From contig NZ_FRCY01000021.1 in NCBI RefSeq assembly GCF_900143075.1, positions 1-64,000 of the forward strand: a stretch of 64,000 bases of DNA. Direction: 5' to 3'. The first letter of the stretch is position 1. Each line of letters begins with the position of its first letter. Under the pieces are notes generated by a model. The model did not search any database. It was not told the origin of the DNA and worked only from the letters and a program-made list of their open reading frames with translations. Below, in pieces: positions 9,689-18,747 of this stretch. The translations under genes and the position numbers were made by a program. This stretch comes from Cyclobacterium lianum (GTDB lineage: Bacteria; Bacteroidota; Bacteroidia; Cytophagales; Cyclobacteriaceae).

Positions 9689-12295
9689 TTAAGCCCGGCG
9701 TGCTACAAATAAGGAAGCTTTTTCCTCATGATCCAAGGCCAAACCGCTAAAAATCTGCGGCACTTCCTCATCTGCCTCCCATACTTTTACCTGGTATTTG
9801 CGGTCTTTAAAGATCCTGGGGCGGAAGTTTTTCTCCCTCACCCTAAGTCCATAAACCAGCTCACCGGTCTCTTCATCTATAACCTGGACGACCGGTTTGT
9901 TCCATTCCCTCAAATCCAATTCCGGCAGGTAGCCGATACTTGCTTTGGCGTAATTGTCCTGCTGGCTGATGGTCATTGGCCAACCCTCGAACTGGCCATC
10001 GGGATTTCTTTCCGGGTCCATGTAGCGTGGCCAGCACTCCATGCTCATGGTTTTCTGAACTTTATCAAAGATAACGATCCCATAGCCTGTAGAACGGTCA
10101 TGGATCAAGGCCGGCTCCTGACCTGTTTTCTTTGGATTGGCTACTGCATGCACGGTCATTTTATTGCCAAAGCCATCATGAAATTTCCCTGTATAAGCAG
10201 GTTTTCCCGGTAGTTCTCCCTGTTTTTGCTCCAATGGTGGCCACCAGCGGCGCGGGAAGAGGTTATTCAATGCCGGACCCGCAAATGCGTATCCTGCGTC
10301 TTCAAACTCATCTACCCCATAATGCACTACTGACGCCAGGTGTTGGTCACCCGCCACGTGCAGGGCAAAGCCTTTGCGGATGATTTTCAAGGCTTCGTCT
10401 CTTCCCTTCTGGGGCCAGCCATTTGAATCCATGTCAGATGTAGGGGCATCTCCCGGTACATATTCACCCGGGTTGGGTATGGGTAGCCGGGGTACGATAC
10501 TGTCAATGATACTTCCTTCGGGCAAGGTTGCCACCGTGCAAAAATTGGTTTGCGAAAGGACCGCCTTCATTTCAGCTCCCTTGCTCCAATCGGTAGACCA
10601 GTGTTGCAGAAATTCCAGTTGACGCTCTCCCAACAATTGGGCATCGATGTCATAATGCTCCTTAATATCGAATTCAGGATTTTGAATAAAACCGTTCGTT
10701 ACCATGGCCTCCTCAGGCAAAACATTTTTTGGAGCAGATTTAAATTTACGGTCCTCCAGTATGGCAAAACTCACCCCTCCATACACCCAATCTGTATAGT
10801 AAGTGCCTATTCCCTGCTTGACCGGCCTGGGGTCAAATGGGTCAGGCAGGTGGCCAGTCTGGGTCAACTGTACCATATTTACCCACTCGGGTGGCATTTT
10901 GTATCCACCCTGATCCTGGGCAACATAGCCCCAACCCTCATTCGTAGGCGCATTTTTACCACCTTCGCCCCAGACATTTCCATGGTAGACATCGTGGTCA
11001 TCCGGAATAAAGGCGCTGGGAATGTGGCGGAATATCTCCCTGTAGGACCAGCCAAACATGTACCACTTTCTGAGGTAATCCAGGCTTGACTTTTCTAGGG
11101 GAGCCGTCTGAATGCCAAATCCTCCCGTACTTTCATAAAACTGATCGCCCAGGAAGACTGCCATATCTGGCTGGTGCTTTAGCGAATGGTTACTGACTTC
11201 CTGATCTGGAAAACCATAGTCTGCATTACAGCTAAAAACAGCCATCTTGACCTGTTCCTGCTCGCCTGGCTCCCTAGCGATGGTACCTGTATAGTAATAA
11301 GTAGCAATACCTGACTTTAGGGGCAGGTCCAGTTTAATCCTGTAAGGAGTGGCCTGATTGGCTGTCCAGTTTTCCTGCCGGAAGTGTGCCACCCTTCCCA
11401 GGGCATCGGGACGGGATTGCTGCAATGTTTCCCAATTTCCGTTTTTCCGGATCTGGAGGCTGAGCTCAAGCCCACTAATGCTGTCTACGGGAGCCAACTG
11501 CGCTGCCAGCTTGAGTATACCGCCATGCAGGGTGTACTGAGCAAAGCAGACCGGGCCAAAAGTCTGCGCTTCATCACCGATTATTTTACTGCCAGAGATT
11601 TGCCAATCGGAAAATGAGACTGATGGGCTGTCGGAGTCCGCCTCGGGAAAATGGGCCACCAGGGCCAGATTGCCCTCCCATGTGGCTCCTGGCTGGGCAT
11701 AGGTCAGCATGGCCAGTAGTTTGCCAGTCTGCTGATCTTGGGCCTTCAACTGAAGTTCATGTCCTCTTCCTCCCATTTTTAAGACGATCTCATCGTCCAG
11801 CGATAGCTGTTGGCTTCCCGTTTTATCTCCAATAAAAAGGTAGCCGGCACCCGTGATGCCCGCATCGAGTCCCTGACCAAACACCGCTGCAGAGCGGTAG
11901 TCGTCAAATTTCCCTTTGGCAGCAAGGCGAAACCCAGCGTAAGCATCTGCCTGCCCTTTTACCGCGGAATTGTGCCATTTCATTTTTACCTGAATATCAA
12001 AATCTCCAGTCTCAGGGGCCATCTGGTGGGTAAGGCAATGGAGCGAACGATTCTTGTCCGAAATGACACAAATGGCCCGCCCATCCTGAATTTCCCAGTC
12101 CTGAAGCCGGTTTCCCCAATATTCGGGGCCTACCCAGGGCATGTCGGGCCATTCATCCCATTGGCTGGCAAATGCGGCAGAACCCACCTTCCGATTGCGC
12201 TTTGGTGCCGGAACAAAGCCAGCCGTGCCTCCCAAAAGTAAATGAGGGGTCACAGATCCCAGGGCAATGGCTTTTACTGCATGTCTTCTTTTCAT
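9689..12295 (-). CDS. PhoD-like metallophosphatase with N-terminal ConA-like domain
   Basis: The protein has 868 residues. The N-terminus is twin-arginine-like (MKRRHAVKAIALG), suggesting Tat export. Residues about 50-240 look like a ConA/LamG-type beta-sandwich ('GDFDIQVKMKWH', 'AYAGFRLAAKG', 'VSFSDWQISGSKI'). The C-terminal two thirds carry PhoD-family metal motifs in variant form: 'FSCNADYGFP', 'DMAVFLGDQFYES', 'IPDDHDVYHGN' and 'LHVAGDQHLASV'. PhoD enzymes are phosphodiesterase/phosphomonoesterases, but the changes in the motifs ('PDDHD' for the usual 'WDDHE', 'GDQH' for 'GDVH') leave the substrate open. It sits between susD (60 bases upstream) and a sulfatase (26 bases downstream), so a role in removing an ester group from the same glycan is plausible but unproven. 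Confidence 0.82.
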   Translation of the reverse strand: MKRRHAVKAIALGSVTPHLLLGGTAGFVPAPKRNRKVGSAAFASQWDEWPDMPWVGPEYWGNRLQDWEIQDGRAICVISDKNRSLHCLTHQMAPETGDFDIQVKMKWHNSAVKGQADAYAGFRLAAKGKFDDYRSAAVFGQGLDAGITGAGYLFIGDKTGSQQLSLDDEIVLKMGGRGHELQLKAQDQQTGKLLAMLTYAQPGATWEGNLALVAHFPEADSDSPSVSFSDWQISGSKIIGDEAQTFGPVCFAQYTLHGGILKLAAQLAPVDSISGLELSLQIRKNGNWETLQQSRPDALGRVAHFRQENWTANQATPYRIKLDLPLKSGIATYYYTGTIAREPGEQEQVKMAVFSCNADYGFPDQEVSNHSLKHQPDMAVFLGDQFYESTGGFGIQTAPLEKSSLDYLRKWYMFGWSYREIFRHIPSAFIPDDHDVYHGNVWGEGGKNAPTNEGWGYVAQDQGGYKMPPEWVNMVQLTQTGHLPDPFDPRPVKQGIGTYYTDWVYGGVSFAILEDRKFKSAPKNVLPEEAMVTNGFIQNPEFDIKEHYDIDAQLLGERQLEFLQHWSTDWSKGAEMKAVLSQTNFCTVATLPEGSIIDSIVPRLPIPNPGEYVPGDAPTSDMDSNGWPQKGRDEALKIIRKGFALHVAGDQHLASVVHYGVDEFEDAGYAFAGPALNNLFPRRWWPPLEQKQGELPGKPAYTGKFHDGFGNKMTVHAVANPKKTGQEPALIHDRSTGYGIVIFDKVQKTMSMECWPRYMDPERNPDGQFEGWPMTISQQDNYAKASIGYLPELDLREWNKPVVQVIDEETGELVYGLRVREKNFRPRIFKDRKYQVKVWEADEEVPQIFSGLALDHEEKASLFVARRA

Positions 12296-12354
12296 ATCTC
12301 TATCATTATTTTTCTATGGTGATTTACCTGCTCAGACAGCAATCCGCTGCGGAC

Positions 12355-13989
12355 TTAATTGGCCAGCTTAGGATTGATATTGGTTTCTGATTCCGGAATC
12401 GGCCAATGGTAGTCTGAGGCTCTGAAATTTTTCGTCGTGACATACCACCTGGATTGTGGGTCCAGCTTGATCGAGGTAGTGGGGTACCTTTCGGAATCGG
12501 GGAATGGCGCGCCCCAAAAATCACCGGTCAATACCTCCTCACCTATTTCCCAACGGAATATGTCCCACAATCGGGTACCTTCAAATGCCAGTTCAATTCG
12601 CCGCTCCCTTCTTAGAATTTCCCGAAGCGCATCCGGGTTAGTTTCCGTAACAGGGGGTAAACCAACCGATTCCCTACCCCTCACCAGGTTGATCGTTTGA
12701 TCCAGCAAATCCTGCGTGATGGGATTACCCGCTTCCAGTTCGGCCTCCAGGTAACTGAGTAAAACTTCTGCGTATCGAATAATTGGTATATTTCCACCGT
12801 AGTCATTCCTCAAGTTACCATTAAATGACTCGTCGAAATATTTCCTGATTCCAAAGCCGGTACGGGTAGCCTGTTTGGAGTACGTCAGCTGGTCAACGGA
12901 TTGTGTCGAATCCGGGTGACATACATATCGTCTCCCCTGGAAAGTAGACTCGTTCCAGATGAATGTATCTCTGAAACGCTGGTCTCTGTTGGCTCCCATA
13001 TCTTCCTGGATAAATTTTGGATCCTCATAGGAGAAGGGTGTCCCATCGTCAAACCCATACTCCTCTGCCAGGCTGCCCAGAGGGTTGATGATGTGCCAGC
13101 CACTGGAAGCAGCGGGGAAAGCATGCTGCGGCATGGCATTGGGTGCCAGCCCGGAAACAAATTGAACACTGAAAATATTCTCCCTGCTGTCTTCATTTTC
13201 GGTAGTGAACAGGGGACCGTACTCCGGATCAATGATATTGTCTCCGTAGTCAATGATCTGTTTGTATACGGCAGATGCTTCGTCGAATCTCTTTTCGGAA
13301 AGGTATAACCTGCCCAAAAAAGCAAGAGCGGCCTGTTTGCTTGCCCTGCCTGTTTCCGAAGCCGGAATATCAGCAAATCTGGGCAAACCCGCTACAGCTT
13401 CCTCCAATTCCTGTATGGTGAAATCCACGATCGTCGCTTTACTGGATTTTTCAACATTATTGGCCTCATCAGGGGTAAGGGTATTGGTGACCAGAGGTAC
13501 ATCGCCCCAAAACTGAGACAGGTAAAAATATTGGGTTGCTCTTAAGAATCTGGCCTCACTTTTCATACGTTCACGTCTTTCCCCGGGCATATTGACATTG
13601 TCTATATTCTCCAGAAAATCGTTGGTAATCGCAATTCTTCTGTAGGAACCCTGCCAGTATCCATTCACTACATTGTTATTGGGAAGTAAGGTACCGTCTG
13701 TAAGTCGGTTATAGGTGGAATTATCGCCTCTCCTGTCATAGGCATTGTCGGTGGCAAATTCCAAAAAAACTATTCCACAATAGGTCCACCAATCAGAGGG
13801 AACCACCTGGGTTCCATAATTGATATTGCCCCTATACATGCCCGTCAATGCGATAAGGGCATTTGATTCCGAGGTCCAGAAGGTTCCGCTCGCAAAGGCA
13901 TCGGTGGGAAATTGCTCCAGTTTATCATCACAGGAAATGCCCGAAACCAACAAGAGCACAACTAACAATGGCTTATATATCGTTTTCAT
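12355..13989 (-). CDS. SusD/RagB family glycan-binding lipoprotein
   Basis: This is a full-length SusD of 544 residues with a lipoprotein signal (GISC, Cys20). Typical features are 'LEQFPTDAFASGTFWTSESNALIALTG' at the start, the TPR-helix 'SEARFLRATQYFYLSQFWGDVPLVT', 'GRASKQAALAFLGRLYLSEKRFDEASAVYKQII', 'PIIRYAEVLLSYLEAELEAG' and the C-terminal 'LRRERRIELAFEGTRLWDIFRW'. It ends with the usual 'HYWPIPESETNINPKL' type of tail. It would sit on the cell surface as the lid of the SusC barrel encoded directly upstream (33 bases away). Confidence 0.93.
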   Translation of the reverse strand: MKTIYKPLLVVLLLVSGISCDDKLEQFPTDAFASGTFWTSESNALIALTGMYRGNINYGTQVVPSDWWTYCGIVFLEFATDNAYDRRGDNSTYNRLTDGTLLPNNNVVNGYWQGSYRRIAITNDFLENIDNVNMPGERRERMKSEARFLRATQYFYLSQFWGDVPLVTNTLTPDEANNVEKSSKATIVDFTIQELEEAVAGLPRFADIPASETGRASKQAALAFLGRLYLSEKRFDEASAVYKQIIDYGDNIIDPEYGPLFTTENEDSRENIFSVQFVSGLAPNAMPQHAFPAASSGWHIINPLGSLAEEYGFDDGTPFSYEDPKFIQEDMGANRDQRFRDTFIWNESTFQGRRYVCHPDSTQSVDQLTYSKQATRTGFGIRKYFDESFNGNLRNDYGGNIPIIRYAEVLLSYLEAELEAGNPITQDLLDQTINLVRGRESVGLPPVTETNPDALREILRRERRIELAFEGTRLWDIFRWEIGEEVLTGDFWGAPFPDSERYPTTSIKLDPQSRWYVTTKNFRASDYHWPIPESETNINPKLAN

Positions 13990-14021
13990 AGGTTCTGTTC
14001 TTAATATTTTTATTCATTTAC

Positions 14022-17000
14022 TTAAAATCTGGCATTTACACCCAGGGTATAGGTAGCCAGGATTGGATAATAGGCGCCGCCGGTATTGATCTCGGGATCC
14101 CAGCCTTCTACGTAGGAAGTGAAAGAGAGCACATTCTCCCCGCTCAGATAAATTCTCAGGTTCTGAAGCCGGATCCGCTCAAGAACTGCTGGTGGCAGTG
14201 TATACCCCAACTGAAGGTTTTTTACCCTGAGGTAGGACGCATTGGTCACCCAGAAGTCGGAAAGCACTGTATTCGGAGTCCCGCTGTTGGTAATGACTTC
14301 GAGCCGGGGATAGGCAGGATATCGTTCCGGACTTTGGGGATCAAACCGGCCGTTCATTTGCCATTCCTGAATATTGCCTAAATTAAAAAAGGCCCATCCG
14401 GCATAGTTATTCAAAAATCCGCTTACGCCGGCAACACCCTGCAGAAACACGGAAACATCAAATCCTTTGTATCTGGATCCAAAATTTAGTCCGTAAGTAT
14501 ATTTGGGAATTCTGCTGCCCAGAAAAGTTCTGTCGTAGGTAGGGTCGACCCTGCCATCCGGAACCCCATCCGGGCCGCTGATATCCTTATATCGGATATC
14601 CCCAGGCTGGGGATTGGGGGTTATTGCTGCTTGATTTGGCCAGGAGCCGATTTCTTCCTCGTTGATAAATACGCCATCTGATTCATAGCCATAGTACATT
14701 TCCATGGGAAAGCCTAAAAACAGGGAGGATCCGTTACCGACCATTCCATTGGGTTGCTCTACATTGCCCAGTCCCAGGGTGACGACCTCATTATTGATGA
14801 TGGAAAAATTTCCTGAGATATTGTATTGAAATTGATCAATTTGATCCCTGTATCCAAAGTCAAACTCCCAGCCCCTGTTTCTCGCGGCACCTGTGTTGAC
14901 TTCTCCAATACCTACTCCCAGGATCGAAGAAACGCTTGCGGTAGGTTGAAACAAAATGTCGGTGGTATTGCGGTTAAAATAGGTAAAGTTAAAGGACAAT
15001 TTACCCTCGAGAAAACTCGTTTCAGCTCCAAAATCGAGCGTTTCAGTAGATTCCCAGCGAATGTTGGCATCCCGGTAGTCTGAGTAGGCTGCGCCGGTGG
15101 AAATACTGCCCCCGAAAGGATAATTTCTGCCGGAATTAAGCACCGTTTGGTAGGGGTAATTGCCAATATTCTGGTTTCCCAAAACTCCCCAGGATGCTTT
15201 CAATTTGAGGTCTGAAAGCCAGGTCCAGTCTTCCAGCAATACCTCGTCTGAAAGTCTCCATCCCAATGCCATGGATGGAAATAAAGCGTATTTGTTGTTT
15301 TCAGGAAATCTGGAGGAGCCGTCGTATCTTAATGTAGTCTCAAACAGATATTTTTCATCATGGTTGAACTTCACTCTGGTAATGAGCGATTGGATGGCCC
15401 ATTGTTCGTCAAAACCACCTACTCTCTGGTTATCTGCCCCTCCCATATCTATCACGGTATAATCATTGCTGGGGAAGTCCTGCCGGTAGCCATTGAAATA
15501 GGTATTGATCTGATTTTCGAAGGTATAACCCAATAAAAAATCCAGGTTGTTCTTATTAAAACTTTTCGAGTACTCTCCGATAAGCTGGGCGGTTTTGAAA
15601 ATCTCTTTGTTACTGAATTGGTTCAGGTAAGATTGAGCATGAAAAACGTCATCGTTGAGTCTCTGGGATGCGAGGTAGGAGCGTTGTTCCAGCAAAAATG
15701 AGTTGTAGCCACCGATCGCTGAGAAAACAAGCCCCTCTACCGGCGTCCAGTCTAGTTTCATATTGATCCCGGTTCTGGTCCTGGGATTGGTCAGGTACGA
15801 ATCGGACTGCAACCAGGATACCGGTGTACCGCCACTTTCCGGCCCGATGCCAAAATCACCATTTGAAGCCTGTCCCAGGTAAACCGCCGGGTAGCGGATA
15901 GCATTCTGAATGAGCTGATCACTGAGTTCGCCGCCCTTATTGGCCGTGGCCTGTGGTTCATTGCGCTCTTCTATGGAGCCAAACAGGCGTGTGGTCAATT
16001 TAAAATGTTCACCCAACTTATTTTCAAGATTTAGTCTCAGATTATACCGGTCATACTTGTTCTTTGGCACGATACCTTCCTGACTCAATATTCCGGCAGA
16101 AAGAAAGTACTTGTTATTTTCATCACCTCCATTCAGGGTAAGGGTATGGCCGGTCTGTACCCCATCACCTGCAAACACATGGTCCAAAAACCGGGTATTG
16201 GGATAATTGTCCGGATCGGATTGCGAACGGTAGTTGGCGATGTCCTCTTCGGTATAACTGTTGCTTCCTGAAGCGATATTGTACATGGCAGCATAATCCC
16301 ACGAATCCACAAATTGTGGCAATTGGGTAGGCCGGTTAACGCCGACATAGCCATTGTAGCTCACTGTCATTTTCTTGGCCGAACCATTTTTGGTGGTTAC
16401 CAGAATAACTCCGTTTGCAGCCCTGGCTCCATAGATGGCCGCCGAAGATGCATCTTTCAGCACCGAAATGGACTGCACATCATCCGGGTTTATATCGTTC
16501 ATGTTGCCAGGTATACCATCTATCAGGATCAACGCACTGGGAGTGGCACCAAAGGAGCCTACCCCCCTTACCCTGATATTGCCGCCGCTTTGCCCAGGCC
16601 TGCCGGATCGCTGAATCACGGTCACCCCAGGCATTTGCCCTGTAATGGCCTGAGACAATTGTTGTACAGGACGATTTTCGATATTCTCAGAGGTGATCTG
16701 TGATACCGAACCGATGACATTCACTTTTTTCTGAGTACCGTAGCCCACCACCACTACTTCTTCCAAAGAAGACTGGTCTTCCCTCAACGTAACGGTAAGG
16801 TTCGTTTGGTTAGCTACAGTAATTCGCTGGGGCTCATATCCAATAAAGGAAAAAAGCAATACAGCACCTTCTGCAGCCTCTATTGTAAAATTGCCGTCTA
16901 TATCGGTAGCGGTACCGGTAGAGGTCCCCTCTACCAGCACGGTGGCTCCGGGTATGGGGCTTCCATCCTGATCTACCACCTTACCGCTAATCTCTACAAA

Positions 17001-17459
17001 ATCGAAAGCAATAGTGATTTCATCCTGGGGTTCGGAATCATTGCTGCCGCCCACATAAATCGCATTATTGACCTGTCTGAATTTTAATCGGGAAGATTGG
17101 GCTACCTGTATAAGGATATCATTGACCGACTGGCGGCCGGTTTTCAGTACTAGCGGATCCCTGCCGGAAAGCAAATCATCCGGAAAAACAAACACATATT
17201 GTGTTTTGGATTCCAGTGCTTCAAAAACTTCCTTCAGGCTCCATTCCTTGTTGGCCAGCCGTAGAAATGTTTCGTCGATGGGTTTGATCTGGGCTTTGGA
17301 ATCATTTGCCAGCAGGGTAGTCATAAAGATACACTGCAATATACAGCCGTATAACAGGTTTTTCGATACCATCTTGATTAGGTATAGTATTTTTCTTTTC
17401 ATAATTTTAGGTGTTTTATTGAATTGATTCTTTAAAGCAAGCAGGGTAAAATGTTTCAT
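14022..17459 (-). CDS. SusC/RagA family TonB-linked receptor with STN signalling domain
   Basis: The receptor has 1145 residues. After a signal peptide ending near 'LANDSKAQ' it has an STN (secretin/TonB short N-terminal) domain ('LRLANKEWSLKEVFEALESKTQYVFVF'), a carboxypeptidase-regulatory-like domain ('ISGKVVDQDGSPIPGATV'), the plug with 'EEVVVVGYGTQKKVNVIGS' and 'SVLKDASSAAIYGARAANGVI', and the barrel. STN domains talk to FecR anti-sigma factors, and a FecR gene lies directly upstream. Two starts are possible: ATG at 17459, inside the loop of a strong hairpin, or ATG at 17402 (MKRKILYLIKMVSKN), which also gives a good signal peptide. I kept the longer one but consider 17402 equally likely. 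Confidence 0.93.
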   Translation of the reverse strand: MKHFTLLALKNQFNKTPKIMKRKILYLIKMVSKNLLYGCILQCIFMTTLLANDSKAQIKPIDETFLRLANKEWSLKEVFEALESKTQYVFVFPDDLLSGRDPLVLKTGRQSVNDILIQVAQSSRLKFRQVNNAIYVGGSNDSEPQDEITIAFDFVEISGKVVDQDGSPIPGATVLVEGTSTGTATDIDGNFTIEAAEGAVLLFSFIGYEPQRITVANQTNLTVTLREDQSSLEEVVVVGYGTQKKVNVIGSVSQITSENIENRPVQQLSQAITGQMPGVTVIQRSGRPGQSGGNIRVRGVGSFGATPSALILIDGIPGNMNDINPDDVQSISVLKDASSAAIYGARAANGVILVTTKNGSAKKMTVSYNGYVGVNRPTQLPQFVDSWDYAAMYNIASGSNSYTEEDIANYRSQSDPDNYPNTRFLDHVFAGDGVQTGHTLTLNGGDENNKYFLSAGILSQEGIVPKNKYDRYNLRLNLENKLGEHFKLTTRLFGSIEERNEPQATANKGGELSDQLIQNAIRYPAVYLGQASNGDFGIGPESGGTPVSWLQSDSYLTNPRTRTGINMKLDWTPVEGLVFSAIGGYNSFLLEQRSYLASQRLNDDVFHAQSYLNQFSNKEIFKTAQLIGEYSKSFNKNNLDFLLGYTFENQINTYFNGYRQDFPSNDYTVIDMGGADNQRVGGFDEQWAIQSLITRVKFNHDEKYLFETTLRYDGSSRFPENNKYALFPSMALGWRLSDEVLLEDWTWLSDLKLKASWGVLGNQNIGNYPYQTVLNSGRNYPFGGSISTGAAYSDYRDANIRWESTETLDFGAETSFLEGKLSFNFTYFNRNTTDILFQPTASVSSILGVGIGEVNTGAARNRGWEFDFGYRDQIDQFQYNISGNFSIINNEVVTLGLGNVEQPNGMVGNGSSLFLGFPMEMYYGYESDGVFINEEEIGSWPNQAAITPNPQPGDIRYKDISGPDGVPDGRVDPTYDRTFLGSRIPKYTYGLNFGSRYKGFDVSVFLQGVAGVSGFLNNYAGWAFFNLGNIQEWQMNGRFDPQSPERYPAYPRLEVITNSGTPNTVLSDFWVTNASYLRVKNLQLGYTLPPAVLERIRLQNLRIYLSGENVLSFTSYVEGWDPEINTGGAYYPILATYTLGVNARF

Positions 17460-17496
17460 TTGGCGATGGGAATTTTATCCTGCTTTTTGTTTTTTG
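17440..17496. promoter_or_regulatory. Strong hairpin between fecR and susC
   Basis: Arms AGCAGGGTAAAAT (17440-17452) and ATTTTATCCTGCT (17472-17484) pair over 13 positions with one G-T wobble. On the plus strand the right arm is followed by TTTTGTTTTTT, so it looks like an intrinsic terminator for antisense transcription; on the minus strand (sense for susC) the tract lies before the hairpin and the ATG at 17459 falls in the loop. A comparable hairpin lies between fecR and susC near 43.65 kb. Confidence 0.6.
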
Positions 17497-17506
17497 GCAT
17501 AGGCTA

Positions 17507-18487
17507 TCAAAATTTTATTTGTACTCTTTTTTCGTCAATCTGATATTCGAAGCCGAGTGAGAAACTCAGTCCGGTTAAAATATCGTCCAGGCTTTCGTTG
17601 TTAAATAATCCGGTTACTTTTCGATCTTCAAAGGCTTTTACCTGGAATTCCACACCGTACCAGCTTTCGAGTGTGTGTATAATTTCGCTGAAAGGCTTAC
17701 TCTGAAAGCGAATCTTTCCCTCCTTCCATAAAGTAGTCTGCTCCGGATCAAATTTTTCTTTGATCAACTCATATTGCCTATCCTTCTTTTCAGATGCCAT
17801 TTCGCCAGGTAGTAGTGAAAGGAGCTGGGCATCTCTGGCAACTTCCACCTTACCCGCTGTAAGCGCAACCCTTACGGCTTCCTTTCTGGCATAAACATTA
17901 AAAGCGGTACCCAGCGCAGTAGTGATTACGTCGCCGGATCTGACAATGAAGGGCTTTTTCTGGTTCGACTCAACACTAAAAAAGGCTTCTCCTTCCAAAG
18001 TTATTTCCCTGTTGCTGGTACCGTAATCAGAATAAAAGGTAATTGAAGAGAGTGAATTGAGGATCAGCTCGGATTTATCAGGAAGGAGCAGTCTCATTTT
18101 CTCTCCTGCACCAGTGCTCTTCCGGATAGGGTATGGAGCAACTTCCGTTACGGGCTCCGGTTCAATCTCTCTAAAGCCCAGCTCCAGCAGAAAATACCCT
18201 GAAAACAGCAACAATAAAAAGCTGGCTGCCATTCTGCCAAACTTTCCGATAAAATAAAATGTATGATTTACTCCGGAAGGTTTCAAGGTAGCCTTGTGGA
18301 TTTGATCAAGGATTTTTTCCCGTCTGGAACTACTTACCTCTGCCGCCCTCTGGAAATCCCAATCCTCCCGAAGCTTCCTGAGAAACTGTTCTTCAGATCC
18401 TTTTTTGTCCAGCCAGTCCCTGATTTCCCTGTTTTCAAGCGGTGTGGTCTGGTTATTTAAAAATCGCTTAAGCTTTTCCTGATCCAA
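17507..18487 (-). CDS. FecR-family anti-sigma factor
   Basis: The protein has 326 residues with the FecR layout: a cytoplasmic N-terminal region (about 1-80, 'LENREIRDWLDKKGSEEQFLRKLREDWDF'), one transmembrane helix (about 85-105, 'MAASFLLLLFSGYFLLELGF'), a periplasmic FecR domain ('GEKMRLLLPDKSELILNSLSSITF', 'LEGEAFFSVESNQKKPFIVRSGDV', 'ALGTAFNVYA') and a C-terminal DUF4974 domain ('FSEIIHTLESWYGVEF', 'VTGLFNNESLDDILTGLSFSLGFEY'). It should receive a signal from the STN domain of the SusC encoded next to it and release or activate the ECF sigma factor at 20.3-20.9 kb. A sulfatase gene lies between it and that sigma factor, which is unusual. Confidence 0.92.
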   Translation of the reverse strand: MDQEKLKRFLNNQTTPLENREIRDWLDKKGSEEQFLRKLREDWDFQRAAEVSSSRREKILDQIHKATLKPSGVNHTFYFIGKFGRMAASFLLLLFSGYFLLELGFREIEPEPVTEVAPYPIRKSTGAGEKMRLLLPDKSELILNSLSSITFYSDYGTSNREITLEGEAFFSVESNQKKPFIVRSGDVITTALGTAFNVYARKEAVRVALTAGKVEVARDAQLLSLLPGEMASEKKDRQYELIKEKFDPEQTTLWKEGKIRFQSKPFSEIIHTLESWYGVEFQVKAFEDRKVTGLFNNESLDDILTGLSFSLGFEYQIDEKRVQIKF

Positions 18488-18747
18488 AATATTTTTTCAT
18501 TTTAAGCAATACACCTGGTACCTACTTTTTACTTAAAAAAATGAATAAAAATTTTAAAATATTTTATTTCAGGAAAACAGACAATGAAATTATATAGCTT
18601 ATGGGCAGTATCACAGGATTTTTTTTTGGAATTTACCCTATTGGGTACCACCGGTAACACCAGCAAAAACGACCCTTATAGGTTAAGTGTCATATGGAAA
18701 CAGAAAGGGCAATCCACAGCTCCGGTTTTTAGCTGGTAACAGTTAGA

